NCBI RefSeq assembly: GCF_050003625.1
Contig: NC_134398.1
Coordinates: 113,746,145 to 113,810,144 of the forward strand
Source of the DNA: Haematobia irritans
Lineage: Eukaryota; Arthropoda; Insecta; Diptera; Muscidae
Reading direction: 5' to 3'
Length of the DNA stretch: 64,000 bases
The translations under genes and the position numbers were made by a program. Below, one piece after another: positions 1 to 11,342 of this stretch. Numbering within the stretch: position 1 is the stretch's first letter; each line of letters starts with the position of its first letter. Below the pieces are notes generated by a model. That model was given only the letters and a program-made list of their open reading frames with translations, searched no databases and was not told where the DNA came from.

Positions 1-64
1 TTTTACTAGCATTTAACACAATTTTAAATGCATTTAAAATTTCTCGTATTTTGAAATACAAATA
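1..64 (+). repeat. Internal fragment of a dispersed repeat, split by mariner copy 1
   Basis: This stretch resembles the sequences near 18924 and 37806 (shared wording such as TTTTTTACTAGCATTTAACA with small changes) that lie inside the CAC-terminus elements described below. It appears to continue at 1001-1052, on the other side of the mariner insertion, as a TACTTAATTTAATTTTT stretch. No coding potential is visible. The full extent lies outside the window. Confidence 0.5.
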
Positions 65-998
65 AAGGGTGATTCTTTTGAGGTTAGGATTTTCATGCAT
101 TAGTATTTGACAGATCACGTGGGATTTCAGACATGGTGTCAAAGAGAAAGATGCTCAGTATGCTTTGACATTTCATCATGAATAGACTTACTAACGAGCC
201 ACAACGTCGAATTTTCAGTGAATGGGCCCTAGAAAAGTTGGCAGAAGATCCGCTTTTTTATCGACAAATTTTGTTCAGCGATGAGGCTCATTTCTGGTTG
301 AATGGCTACGTAAATAAGCAAAATTGCCGCATTTGGAGTGAAGAACAACCAGAAGCCGTTCAAGAACTGCCCATGCATCCCGAAAAATGCACTGTTTGGT
401 GTGGTTTGTACGCTGGTGGAATCATTGGACCGTATTTTTTCAAAGATGCTGTTGGACGCAACGTTACGGTGAATGGCGATCGCTATCGTTCGATGCTAAC
501 AAACTTTTTGTTGCCAAAAATGGAAGAACTGAACTTGGTTGACATGTGGTTTCAACAAGATGGCGCTACATGCCACACAGCTCGCGATTCTATGGCCATT
601 TTGAGGGAAAACTTCGGAGAACAATTCATCTCAAGAAATGGACCGGTAAGTTGGCCACCAAGATCATGCGATTTGACGCCTTTAGACTATTTTTTGTGGG
701 ACTACGTCAAGTCTAAAGTCTACAGAAATAACCCAGCAACTATTCCAGCTTTGGAAGGCAACATTTCCGAAGAAATTCGGGCTATTCCGGCCGAAATGCT
801 CGAAAAAGTTGCCCAAAATTGGACTTTCCGAATGGACCACCTAAGACGCAGCCGCGGTCAACATTTAAATGAAATTATCTTCAAAAAGTAAATGTCATGG
901 ACCAATCTAACGTTTCAAATAAAGAACCGATGAGATTTTGCAAATTTTATGCGTTTTTTTTTTTTAAAAAGTTATCAAGCTCTTAACAAATCACCCTT
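65..998 (+). mobile_element. DD41D mariner element, internally deleted (copy 1)
   Basis: A TA dinucleotide flanks both ends (63-64 and 999-1000). The termini read AAGGGTGATTCTTTTG on the left and, inward from the right, AAGGGTGATTTGTTAAG, so the inverted repeats match strongly only over about ten bases. Compared with the full-length copy at 59922-61227, 372 bp of the 5' coding region are missing. The junction shows a 2-bp GC microhomology. It sits in the same dispersed repeat found at 18924 and 37806. Confidence 0.93.
178..891 (+). pseudogene. Mariner (DD41D) transposase lacking the DNA-binding half
   Basis: This is a 237-codon reading frame from a true ATG. It keeps the first seven residues of the full transposase (MNRLTNE) and then jumps in frame to PQRRIFSEW, losing 124 residues that hold the N-terminal helix-turn-helix region and the linker with the mariner-type LVQELKPND motif. 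The catalytic core remains: FSDEAHF, QQDGATCHT and LTPLDYFLW, with 41 residues between the second and third acidic residues. Several substitutions distinguish it from the 60 kb copy, for example WDYVK for WGYVK. The protein could be made but should not bind its termini, so I treat it as defective. In principle such a core could interfere with an active transposase; that is inference. Confidence 0.88.
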
Positions 999-1052
999 TA
1001 AATATGAATAGTTATTAACGAATAATTTTGTACTTAATTTAATTTTTATTTT

Positions 1053-1200
1053 TAGGGCCGGAATTAAGTTGGCATTGCCGCTCTAAAATTACCACGTTTT
1101 CTTTTCTTTTTAAAGCAAATAATATTTTTCAATTGTTTTGCCGCTAAAATGAAAAATAATTTTAGCGGCAAAACTCGAAATTAATGTCCGCTTTTAGTTT
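1053..1200. repeat. Short repeat with a perfect 16-bp-arm hairpin
   Basis: The segment starts near AGGGCCGGAATTAAGTTGG, and a related version lies at 39897-40045. At 1135-1150 and 1159-1174 two perfect 16-bp inverted arms (GTTTTGCCGCTAAAAT and its complement) surround an 8-nt spacer. The 39.9 kb relative shares the outer sequence but not the full hairpin. It is probably a small non-autonomous element; no TSD is clear. Confidence 0.5.
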
Positions 1201-2216
1201 TGAAAGTGTACGTCAACTCGTCGTACACGCAGAGAAGAAACATGGTTATCACAGTCATGTTGGCTCTGTGAACATGGTTCTAAGAAAAATATAATTGTCC
1301 TCATCTAAAATATTATTATATTGATAAAAAGAATTTTGTTTGAATGAAAAGACAATGGTCATGGTTATGGTATTCATTCAAAATGTTTTTCTTCTAGTTA
1401 AAAGAACATGGTCACAACCTAAAATGTTTTGATCTTTATGAAAAAACTTTTTTCATCGTCGAAAAAAGGACGCCACTTGAGAAAAGAAAACACAAAATTA
1501 ACTTTATTTATTTGTTTTTATTTATTTATAAACTAATTCATTGTTTATTTGTATTTATAATGCCGTTCAAGCAAACTTCATATGTTATTACACAATCCAT
1601 TTTATTTCAATTTCAACAATAAGTAATTATTCCATATTTACATCGTGCCCATCAAATGTACAAACGCAGACATCATGTAACTGCAAATAAAAATAAATGA
1701 TAAATTTTTTACATTTTGTTTTTCAATTACACTTTCCTTTTTTGTCTTCACATACAACCACGTGCCACTTCTGAATAAATAAATTAACACAAAACAGTAA
1801 ATCCGTATTCTCCGTCCATTCCAAGAAACAATCAACACACGACTGACGCGCAAAATGAAAATCGTGTGTACCGCCTTAATGTTTTTATAAAATTCTTTTC
1901 GCTGCAAAAATTAAAAAGTAAATGGTCACGAAAACAATGTACATGGTCTTTATGGCCATGTAATGGTTCTAGACATGTCTATACGTATCTTATACAAATG
2001 CTTTTTTCACTGCAAAAAAAGTAAAAAAATGAATGGTCAGGTACATGATTTTTCCCGACCAAGTAATGGTCTCAAATTCTATCATTTAAATATAAGAACA
2101 TGTTTGCGGCATTTGAGAACCATATAAATGCTTATTGCCAACATATATTTTTCTCCGCTCGAAAATTATTTTTACAAAGACATAATACATGGTTTTCGCG
2201 ACAATTACATACTCTA
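1201..2216. other. No gene seen; CATGGT-rich stretch
   Basis: No convincing coding sequence is present. The motif CATGGT or a close variant recurs many times (for example near 1240, 1272, 1358, 1409, 1943), often as AACATGGT or ACATGGTC, on both sides of 1500-1900. This suggests subterminal repeats of an unrecognised element, but I could not fix its ends. Confidence 0.4.
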
Positions 2217-4031
2217 CACACAAAAAATTATCACCAAAATTTTTTCAATTAAACACTTAATTGAATTTGGAAACGGACTCAATTAATATGTTAATTGATT
2301 CACTTAATTATTTAATCAAATCCTAATAAAAACCAATTAAAAAATTGATTGATATTTGTTACGTTTCCAATTAAAATATTAATTGATTCAATCAATTTGT
2401 TAATCAATTCGGAAATAATTTTCAATTACAAACTTGATTGAAATTTTTTCCGTTTCCTTTGTGATTGAAATTGAATAATTTTGAGCAATGGAAAGAGCGA
2501 AAAGAGAACAAGAGAATGGGTATTTATTCAACAATGTATGATGGGGAGATCAGTCTGTGGAAGTAACTCGTAACGAACGGTTGGGTTTTTGTCTTTCGCA
2601 TAAATTGAAAAACATGATTCGCGACATTCTGTCTGCTGCATTCAAAATGTGTGCATAAATATTTTGAACGCAACAACAAGTCATAGCAAAGGGTTGAACT
2701 AAATAAAGTGTGCAACAACAAATGGCCACGTGGTAAAGGTTTGACAAAATATATGACAGAACGCATTTGAAATTAACTGTGTTTGTGTTTTGTGGTATTG
2801 TAAAAACCCGCTTGTTCTGGGAAGCAGCGAATACCTAACTATATAGCTACTAATTTATAAACACCCCTACTTACGCTCCGCATTACACCCCATGTGTTTT
2901 AGCGGAGAGTTTAACGAGAACATGTCGCTGAATATAACCAATAGACTATTCTCTGCATTATCGATAACCACCAATTTGGTAGCTGAAAATTCACACATAA
3001 TTTGTACACACTTCTCTACCCACTGAAAAGGATAGTGAAAAAATGCTAGCTAAATAAGCACTAATTTTGCTAGAATGATTTTTATAGTTTTTTATTAAGC
3101 CAAATTTATATTTGGACTTTAACTAAATATGTTATTTAGTTTATAAGTAAAATAATTAAGTTATGACTATACAAACAACAAGGAATTATTTTAATATTCG
3201 TGGTAAGACGCATTTACTTTCAAATTGGCACTTCTTTTGTCGCTGCATTGTTAGGCGTATGTGTTGTTATGGAGGTCCAATCCTGCTAGAAAGTAAATAA
3301 ACTGCACCTGAAATTTGAATATAAATATGAAATAAATATAGTTGCTATATAATAGAATTATTACTAATTTTTTACTTACATTTTTCTTTCGTTTTGATTA
3401 CCCTATGAGAACTCCGTGTCCGACCAAACCATTTGCAACCCAGAGAACAACTAAACAAATTATGAGAAGTGGAATTTTTGTGACGTCTTCTAGCGGGACT
3501 TTGCTTATTTTTGTTCAGTAAACCAAACTTCACCTTACGATTATATCATATCTTTTTATGCATTACGCGTAACCACCGAAACTCTATTCCGATCATAAGT
3601 GTGTGTTTTTGTTTAGTTTTGCTAGAGACACTATTTTGTACATTACTTTTAGATACCAAAATTAAATGGTCCCTGGATTATATTTTTGAATTTCTCTCTC
3701 ATTTATTTTCTGTCAGAGAGACAGCGTCTTTCTTATCGATTTCATGCTCAACTGGTAATGCCCAATATAATAATAAAATAATAAAACAATCTACATTTAT
3801 TCAAGTTAAGAAATTGTGAAATGTGAATACCATTTGCCATTGAAGGCTGTTTGCAATAAAAAAGTTGGTACCGTATTGATCTTTTAAAATTATAAATTTT
3901 TTTATACCCTCCATCATAGGATGGGGGTATATTAACTTTGTCATTCCGTTTGTAACACATAGAAATATTGCTCTAAGACCCCATAAAGTATATATATTCT
4001 GGGTCGTGGTGAAATTCTGAGTCGATCTAAG

Positions 4032-4092
4032 CATGTCCGTCCGTCCGTCCGTCCGTCCGTCCGTCCGTCCGTCCGTCCGTCCGTCCGTCCGT
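4032..4092. repeat. (CCGT)n microsatellite
   Basis: About fifteen tandem CCGT units form the longest tract of this kind here. Shorter tracts occur at the equivalent place in the other family A copies (around 15903, 31936, 35935, 38008, 41809, 42909, 48941). Mini-me elements are known to seed such GTCY repeats. Confidence 0.95.
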
Positions 4093-5324
4093 CTGTTGAA
4101 ATCACGCTAACTTCCGAACGAAACAAGCTATCGACTTGAAACTTGGCACAAGTAGTTGTTATCGATGTAGGTCGGATGGTATTGAAAATGGGCCATATCG
4201 GTCCACTTTTACGTATAGCCCCCATATAAAGGGACCCTCAGATTTGGCTTGTGGAGCTTCTAACAGAAGCATATTTCATCCGATCCGGCTGAAATTTGGT
4301 ATATGGTGTTGGTATATGGTCTCTAACAACCATGCAAAAATTGGTCCACATCGGTTCATAATTATATATAGCCCCCATATAAACCGATCCCCAGATTTGG
4401 CTTGTGGAGCCTCTAAAAGAAGCATATTTCATCCGATCCGGCTGAAATTTGGTACATGGTGTTGGTAGATGGTCTCTAACAATCATGCCAAAATTGGTCC
4501 ACATCGGTCCATAATTATATATAGCCCCCATATAAACCGATCCCCAGATTTGGCTTGTGGAGCCTCTAACAGAAGCGTATTTCATCCGATCCGGCTGAAA
4601 TTTGGTACATGGTGTTGGTAGATGGTCTCTAACAATCGTGCAAAAATTGGTCCACATCGGTCCATAATTATATAGCCCCCATATAAACCGATCCCCAGAT
4701 TTGGCTTGTGGAGCCTCTAAGAGAAGCATATTTCATCCGATCCGGCTGAAATTTGGTACATGGTGTTGGTAGATGGTCTCTAACAATCATGCAAAAATTG
4801 GTGCACATCGGTCCATAATTATATATGGACCCCATATAAACCGATCTCCAGATTTGGCTTGCGAAGCCCCAAAGAGAAGCAAATTGCATCCGATCCGGCT
4901 GAAATTTGGTACTTGGTATTGTTATATGGTCTCTAATAACCATGCAAAAATTGGTCCACATCGGTTCATAATTATATATAGCCCCCATATAAGCCGATCC
5001 CCTGATTTGGCTTGCGAAGTCTCCAAGAGAAGCAAATTTCACCCAATCCGGTTGTAATTTTGAACATGGTGTTAGTATATGATCTTTAACAACCGTGCCA
5101 GAATTGGTCCATATCGGTCCATAATTATATATAGCCCCCATATAAAACGTTCTCCAGATTTGACCTCCGGAGCCTCTTGGAGGAGCAAAATTCATCCGAT
5201 ACGGTTCAAATTAGGAACGTGGTGTTAGTATATGGTCGCTAACAACCATACAACAATTGGTCCAATCACTCAAAAATTGGTCCATATCGGTTCATAACCA
5301 TGGTTGCCACTAGAGCCAAAATTA

Positions 5325-5760
5325 ATCTACCAAAATTTTATTTATATAGAAAATTTTGTCAAAATTTTATTTCTATAGAAAATTTTGTCAAAATTTTATT
5401 TCTAGAGAAAATTTTGTTAAAATTTTATTCGGTTCACAATAAAATTTTCGTCATTGTCAAAATTTTATTTCTATAGAAAATTTTGTTCAAATTTTATTCG
5501 GTTCATAATCATGGTTGCCACTCGAGCCAAAAATAATCTACCAAGATTTTATTTCTATAGAATATTTTGTCAAAAGTCTATTTCTATAGAAAATTTTGTT
5601 AAAATTTTATTTCTGTAGAAATTTTTATCAAAATTTTCTTTCTATAGAAAATTTTGTCAAAATTTTTATTTCTATACAAAATTTTATTTCTATAGAAAAT
5701 TTTGTTAAAATTTTATTTCTGTAGAAAATTTTGTCAAAATTTTATGTCTACTTTCTCAAA
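5325..5760. repeat. Tandem array of ~29-bp units around a 12-bp palindrome
   Basis: The unit is built on TTTCTATAGAAA flanked by AAAATTTTAT and ATTTTGTC. Units are imperfect. The same array is found in family A copies near 33715-34170, 34975-35610, 39150-39660, 40550-40890, 44115-44570 and 50110-50610. There are no unique spacers between units, so it is a simple tandem array. Confidence 0.9.
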
Positions 5761-7054
5761 CTGAATTATATACGTATTGGATCGATCTTTTTTGATTTAA
5801 TATATACCACCTATGGACTTACATACAATTTAGAAGATGGTGTTAGGAGGTTTTAAGATACCTTGCCATCGGCAAGCGTTACCGCAACTTAAGTAATTCG
5901 ATTGTGGATGGCAGTGTTTAGAAAAAGTTTCTACGCAATCCATGATGGAGGGTACATAAGCTTCGGCCTGGCCGAACTTACGGCCGTATATACTTGTTCA
6001 CTCCTAGTTTTCTTAAAACCAAGAGCGGTATGGGTTTTTTGGAAGATTCACCTTGAAGTTGCGAAATGTCATTGGCATTAAATTGCATTTTTGTTTTACC
6101 TGCCTTTTTCAGTTTGAACCTAAGTAGAGAGCAGTATATCTGATATATAAACTAATGAGCTGAATTATGTAATGGTAAAAAAGTTTTTCTTTTGGGTTTA
6201 AAAATATGAAAAATATTCGAAAATAATAAAAATATGTATTTTTCATTTATATTTTTTCTATTTCCAGAATTTGCAAAGTATCATTAATATAATACCAAAT
6301 ATTACATTGCTTTCCCATTATTTTTGTCTTTGATTGGGTCAAATTTTAATAGACGATTTCAATGTGTGGAAATTTTGGAAAGGAATTGTTACTAAAATTA
6401 AATTACCGAGCTCCTTAATACACCTTTTTATGCTAAAAGACTACAACTGCAAAAGAAGATTATAAATCTGCAACCTGGAACTAAGAATTGAACTTGATAT
6501 TCTATGCAGGTAATGTTAAATTAAATTCGAATTATCCTGTTTACTATTAGAAAAACTAATTTAGCTTACAGGCTGCAGATTTATTGGAAATCTAAAAATA
6601 AAATAAAATATTAAATATGTTTTATAAGAAACACATATTTTCTTTTATTTCAAATAAAACTAAATACGATCTTGGGGGCGCAATATATAAATTTTTTGAT
6701 TGAAATTTATAGCCAATATCAATTAATTATTTAATTGAAAGAATAAAATAAAACTGTGATTGAATTTTATGTTAAAAATCAATCACGTTTTTAATTGATT
6801 CCGTGACAAAAGTCAATTAAATTTTTAATTGAAAATCGTGTTGGTTTTCAATCAAAGTCCGCGATTTTCGTGATTGAAATCAAGATTTTGTTTTGTGTGT
6901 AGATAAGCATTAAATGGATGCAGCAACCATGTCCAAACATGTTTTTTCTGTGCGTGTATATTGGAATAACTTGAAAATGGTTCACCATATTAAATTAAAA
7001 AAAAAAAATCCGAAACTGGAAAACAATGTTCTCTTTAAACCGTACTTACATTGT

Positions 7055-8507
7055 TTTTATACCCTTCACCACTACTGTGGTACAGGGTATAATAAGTTTG
7101 TGCATTTGTATGTAACGCCAAGAAGGAAAAGTCTGAGACCCATCGTTTAGTATACCGATCGTCTTAGAATTAAATTCTGAGTCGATTTAGCGATGTCTGT
7201 CTGTCTATCTGTCTGTCCGTCCGTCTGTCCGTATATGTAATTTTGTGTGCAAAGTACATGTCGCAGTTTAAGTCCGATCGTCCTCAAATTTGGCATAGGG
7301 TGTTTTTTTTTTTTTGGGACAGAGACAATCGCTATTGATTTTGGAAAAAATCAGTTCAGATTTAGATATAGCTGCCATATATATTAATCCCCGATCTGGT
7401 CATAGTTGGCGTGTTTATCCACCGATTTTCTTCAAATTCCGTACATCCGAATATTTTATGAGTCTCGAAAAACTTGCAAAATATCAGCCACATCGGTTCA
7501 GATTTAGATATAGCTCCCATATATATCTTTCGTCCGATTTAGACTCATATGACCACAGAGGCCAAAGTTTACCACCGATTTTCGTGAAATTTTGCACAGA
7601 TAGCAGTATTGATATTCTACCAATGCTTAGTAAATTTGATTGAAGTCGGTTCAGATTTAGATATAGCTCTCATATACATCTTTCGCCCGATTCGCACTTA
7701 TATGGCCAGAGTTTTGCCCTGATTTGCTTCAAATTTTGCACGAGGGGTACGTTTGACGGTATCGTTATGTCTGCCAAATTTGGTTGAAATCGGTTCAGAT
7801 TTAGATATAGCTCCCATATATATCATTCGTCCGTTTTGAACTTATATGACCACGGAGGCCAAAGTTATACTTACGTGAAATTTTGCAGAGATTGCAGAAT
7901 TATTATTCTTACTATGCATGTCAAATTTGGTCAAAATCGGTTCAGATTTAGATATAGGTCCCATGTATGTGTACGCCAGAGTTGGGGAAATATGGTAGAA
8001 TGTTTCATATTTTAATCCCATTTTTAATGGCATTTTCCTCCAATTGACTTGATAGTTTCTACAGAGAATATATTTAATTCGCTATTGAAGTGGTTCAGAT
8101 TTAAATAAATGCTCAATATAGTTGTTCTTCCGGTTTATACAAATATTACCAAAATACCCACATTTTACACAAAATTCTGGGACGTATTATCCCGCATTGA
8201 GCTAATTAATGCTACTAAATACCAATTAAGAACCCAAAGTTTTCAGTGAAATGATGGACATTAGCTATTCTGCTAATGTCCATCGAGTAAAACACAAAAA
8301 CAAAATTATTCATTCCGCCATTTGTCGGTACAATAGTTCTTGACTTACGGTGCAAAAACCAAAAACTAAATATTGCCCCGTCCGCCGGACAAACTTCACA
8401 GGACCTCTCAAATCCTGATAGCCGACAGAGCATGAATATAAAATTTGGTAAAAATTGGTCCTGTATTTAATGAGTTCATAACATACAAGTAATTATACCC
8501 TGCGCCA
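7055..8507 (-). mobile_element. DINE-1/mini-me-like element, family B (copy B1)
   Basis: It begins with a TATACCCTTCACC hairpin whose arm closes with CAGGGTATAATAAG, then a GTTTGTGCATTTGTATGTAAC core and a (GTCT/GTCC)n tract around 7190-7232. The body consists of units containing GGTTCAGATTTAGATATAGC repeated near 7492, 7652, 7795 and 7941. The right boundary is uncertain: a second hairpin-like ATACCCTG sits at 8496 and is split by the Transib insertion. Confidence 0.65.
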
Positions 8508-11165
8508 CACAGTGTGTCCTTCCCATACATTCGATGGCCAAAAATAGAAGGAGTTGTACGAGAGTAATGAAATTTGGCACGAGTCCCTAATATAATAGAA
8601 TTAAGAAAATTTCAAAGTATCGACAAAATTGACCACGCTTACCGCCCACACAAACTAAAATCATTTTTGGCTGTTAAAAATTAACTATTGCTACAAATTT
8701 CCTGAAAATGCTGGAAGAACATATCTATGCAACACCTTTTAAAAAAAAATTATTTCTTCAACATTGACCACGCCCATCGCCCACCTCCCATACAAATGAT
8801 ATTTCAAAAATGCCATATCTTCTGTAAATTTATAACTAGAATGTTTATTTTTCGCAAAAATGCATACAGCATCTATTAAATGCTGAAAATATGAAGAAAA
8901 TCAGCCCACTGTAACACCCGTCCCCCATACAACCCCCATACAAAAATTGTACAGTTCACTCTATTTAATTTATTAACAACATTTTCACATCTTCGTGATA
9001 ATCTAATTTTTTAAGCTTCAATTTCGTTCTTAATGAATTGATGTATGAGTCGGAGGATATCAACAAATGATGCATTACGTCTTCGTTAGTAGAACAGCGC
9101 CCAGTCTTGCGCGAGTTATATAGCCTATAACGTTTATAGTCTTTATTCCTCGCTTCCTGCGCTTCTTCTGATAACATTCCTTTGAAAAATAAACCATATG
9201 TTAATTCAAAATGTATGAAACAAATCGTATCTTTAACCTACCTATAGGTAGAATGGCCTCAGATACAATTTTGCTACCATGTATCAAAACTTTATGCACT
9301 GTGATAGGCATTTAGTACCATCCATACAAATCAATGTACAATTTTGCCGTGTCTAAACAATATATATGGAACTTCTCAGAGTCTATTGCCTGACTGCAAC
9401 TTATTGTGGATAATCTAATTTTTAACCTATGAATCAGTTGTTCATTTACTCCGGTTATGTCGGCTGTAATTTCAGGGTTTCCAAAAAATCGTCGAGCTGT
9501 ATTCCCATCGTTGCTGGAACCCATTCCTTGTTTTACCACATCAACATTTATTCCCAATACTAATTTAAGGTTTTTTTGAATTGTGGCCTTGGCTTCTTCT
9601 TTAATTTGTCTTGTATCTCTATTTGTTCGCCATGCTGCAAAGCTTTTATTGTAAGCGATATGCAATATGCATTCCATAAATTTTATGCGCGCATGCAGAG
9701 GTGAAATACCAAATTTTAAAGCCTCTCCCGAATTTGATCTTGTTGCCAATTCGTCTAAATTGTGCATCTCCCTAGGCTTAGCACCACATATGAAGCACAC
9801 GGACATAGAAGAGCTGCCAGTTAAAGTTGTTGCTATTTTACCATCTATCATAGTCAATGAAAGTTTATGAGTAATAACGAATTTCTTATTATGAACTTCA
9901 ATAATTGAATTTGTTAAATTATTTATTTCATGGTTTACTCGGTTAACTTCTTCATTTATTACGCTAGCTGTCTCCTTAACAAATTCAAATTTTAACGGCC
10001 TGCAATGTTTCGTTGAAGATGGCTCTAAATTTTCCACAAAACTTTTGACTCATCGTTCCGTTCAGTCATTACCAATGGCACAAGTGACGTCAAGAACAAA
10101 CTTTTGTCTGAGAAAGTCTCATTCGCAAAGTTTTGGTGATACTCTGAATGTCCTGATGAGCCATCACATCCCCATTTACTCATGAGTTGCATATATTTTG
10201 GAAATGATGCTACTTCATTTTCGGATTTTGACTTCATCAGTCTAACTGCCGTGTGATCCAAAAGCTCCTGCAAACTAACTTTGCTTAAATTTTCCTCTAC
10301 TATAACGTTTGCTGGAAAACACGTTTTTTTGGCCGCCAAAACTTTTTTGTAGCTTGGATATATATTACAACCAATATCTTTTGCTGATCTTCGCAGTATT
10401 TCATACTGGTGTATTGTCAATGAAGCATCAACAATTAGACTAAGTGCTTTTTCAGGACTAAAACATTTTTGAACTTCATTTTTGTCTCCAATTTTTCAGT
10501 GTACGAGCACTTTATACACAATTATCTTACAAATATACTATTTATAGTAATAGACATGCACACAGGCAAAACAACAACAAGCAGTAACGAAAGAAAGAGT
10601 GCGCAGTTGTTGATGCACTCGTAAAATAACGCATAACGCATATTTTTTACTGTAATTTTTTGGCTTTCCATTGTTTTTTTTGGCCGCGGGCAATTTTGGG
10701 CACAATTTTTTTTTGAATCTGTTAGCTGAGACCCTCAGCTTTAATTTGGTATAGGACTCCATGTTTCGCACTGCTTCGCACACAACTAAAAGTTTAACGG
10801 AAAATCATAAATGTTTATCTTTTTTGGCCCAAAATAAAAAAAAAAATTAGTTTTTTTCAATTTTTATTTTTTTTTTTAATTTACATAATGCTTGATGCCT
10901 ATTTAAAGTGAAAAAAAATCTATAAGGTACACTCGGTGTATAGTTTATAAGTAACAATGTTTTAAATATGACATAGAAAACTAACCTATTTGAGACTTGT
11001 TCACATATGTCAACTTTGCGCTGCTCGGGACAGAAAACCAATGGAGATATTTGCATAAAATTTTACACACATGACCTTTGTAATATAGTTTAACCAACTG
11101 TGCAAAAATCATCAAAATCGGAGAGCAGGTCCAAAATGATTTATTGCCGCAGCGGACACAGTGTG
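8508..11165 (-). mobile_element. Transib element (RAG1-related), nearly complete
   Basis: The termini read CACAGTGTGTCC on the left and CACACTGTGTCC inward from the right, 12 bp with a single mismatch. Both sides carry the same 5-bp duplication CGCCA (8503-8507 and 11166-11170). CAC termini and a GC-rich 5-bp TSD are the known signature of Transib, the superfamily from which the RAG1 recombinase core derives. The minus-strand transposase lies inside. Joining the flanks across the element gives ATACCCTGCGCCA then TACTAACATGGTAT, a small hairpin, so the insertion hit the loop of a DINE-like hairpin. Confidence 0.85.
8965..10497 (-). pseudogene. Transib transposase, two exons, one frameshift and one stop
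   Basis: Reading on the minus strand, homology starts just after a stop near 10499 with IGDKNEVQKCFSPEKALSL. It continues through WGCDGSSGHSEYHQ (equivalent to the first catalytic Asp region of RAG1), a zinc-ligand pair CFICGAKP, GISPLHARIKFMEC and SSNDGNTARRFF. The last exon has LSEEAQEARNKDYKRYR, equivalent to the RAG1 segment with the third catalytic residue, Glu. A one-base loss near 10037 shifts the frame. A TAA at 9312-9314 replaces a codon between WY and MPITVHK. A 62-bp intron (9180-9241; GTAGG...AAAG) restores the reading frame LPIG|MLSEEAQ. At the site I align by eye with the second catalytic Asp of RAG1 there is no Asp (LHAR). No first exon was found with confidence upstream. Confidence 0.82.
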
Positions 11166-11277
11166 CGCCATACTAACATGGTATTAAATTAAAAATGTTA
11201 TTTGGTTTGAACCTGTGCCGTTTGAGTTTTTCACTTCAAAGGAAGTACTTTCTGAACGATTTTGCAACTTAAGAAAA

Positions 11278-11342
11278 TTGTTGATTTTTAATACAAAAAT
11301 ACATATATTTATACAATATATTTTTCCATTAAAAATCAACAA
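11278..11342. repeat. Hairpin with perfect 15-bp arms
   Basis: TTGTTGATTTTTAAT (11278-11292) is complementary to 11328-11342, with a 35-nt AT-rich loop. It lies in the short segment between the Transib element and DINE-like copy A2 (11171-11451), which otherwise shows no gene. Possibly part of the element that Transib entered. Confidence 0.6.

Larger units (their letters stand above)
3903..5996 (-). mobile_element. DINE-1/mini-me-like element, family A (copy A1)
   Basis: The left end carries the hairpin TATACCCTCCATCATAGG paired with GGGGGTATA, followed by a conserved block ending in the (CCGT)n microsatellite at 4032-4092. The middle is an array of 153-bp units, then an array of about 29-bp units. 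The far end reads CGGCCGTATATACTTG. This order matches the known DINE-1/mini-me plan, a Helentron-related non-autonomous group with a (GTCY)n tract. There is no TSD. Reading frames inside it are artefacts of the 153-bp unit. Confidence 0.8.
2217..6899 (+). mobile_element. Large TA-flanked TIR element with AT-rich ends (family L, copy 1)
   Basis: TA dinucleotides lie at 2215-2216 and 6900-6901. The ends begin CACACAAAAAATTATC on the left and CACACAAAACAAAATC inward from the right. Each end carries about 250 bp built of short runs such as TTAATTGATTCAATTAA. Inside are unique blocks at 2490-2780 and 6000-6650 that recur, inverted, at 28370-28090 and 27902-27430 and again at 25552-26150. No transposase is recognisable, so it looks non-autonomous. 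A DINE-like element (3903-5996) is inserted in it. Confidence 0.75.

Noticed and set aside
4238..5195. Overlapping 163- and 175-codon minus-strand frames
   Set aside because: Same artefact of the 153-bp array in copy A1.
5325..5760. CRISPR-like repeat array
   Set aside because: The ~29-bp units are contiguous with no unique spacers, degenerate, and in an animal genome within a transposon.
8508..8516. CACAGTG as a V(D)J recombination signal heptamer
   Set aside because: It is the Transib terminus. I saw no 12/23-spaced nonamer, so no recombination-signal function is claimed.
9667..9870. Plus-strand ORF of 67 codons
   Set aside because: Antisense shadow of the Transib transposase.
10538..10783. 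First exon of the Transib transposase
   Set aside because: An 81-codon frame lies at the right place (ESYTKLKLRVSANRFKKK) but I could not connect it by a convincing splice or match it to the family.
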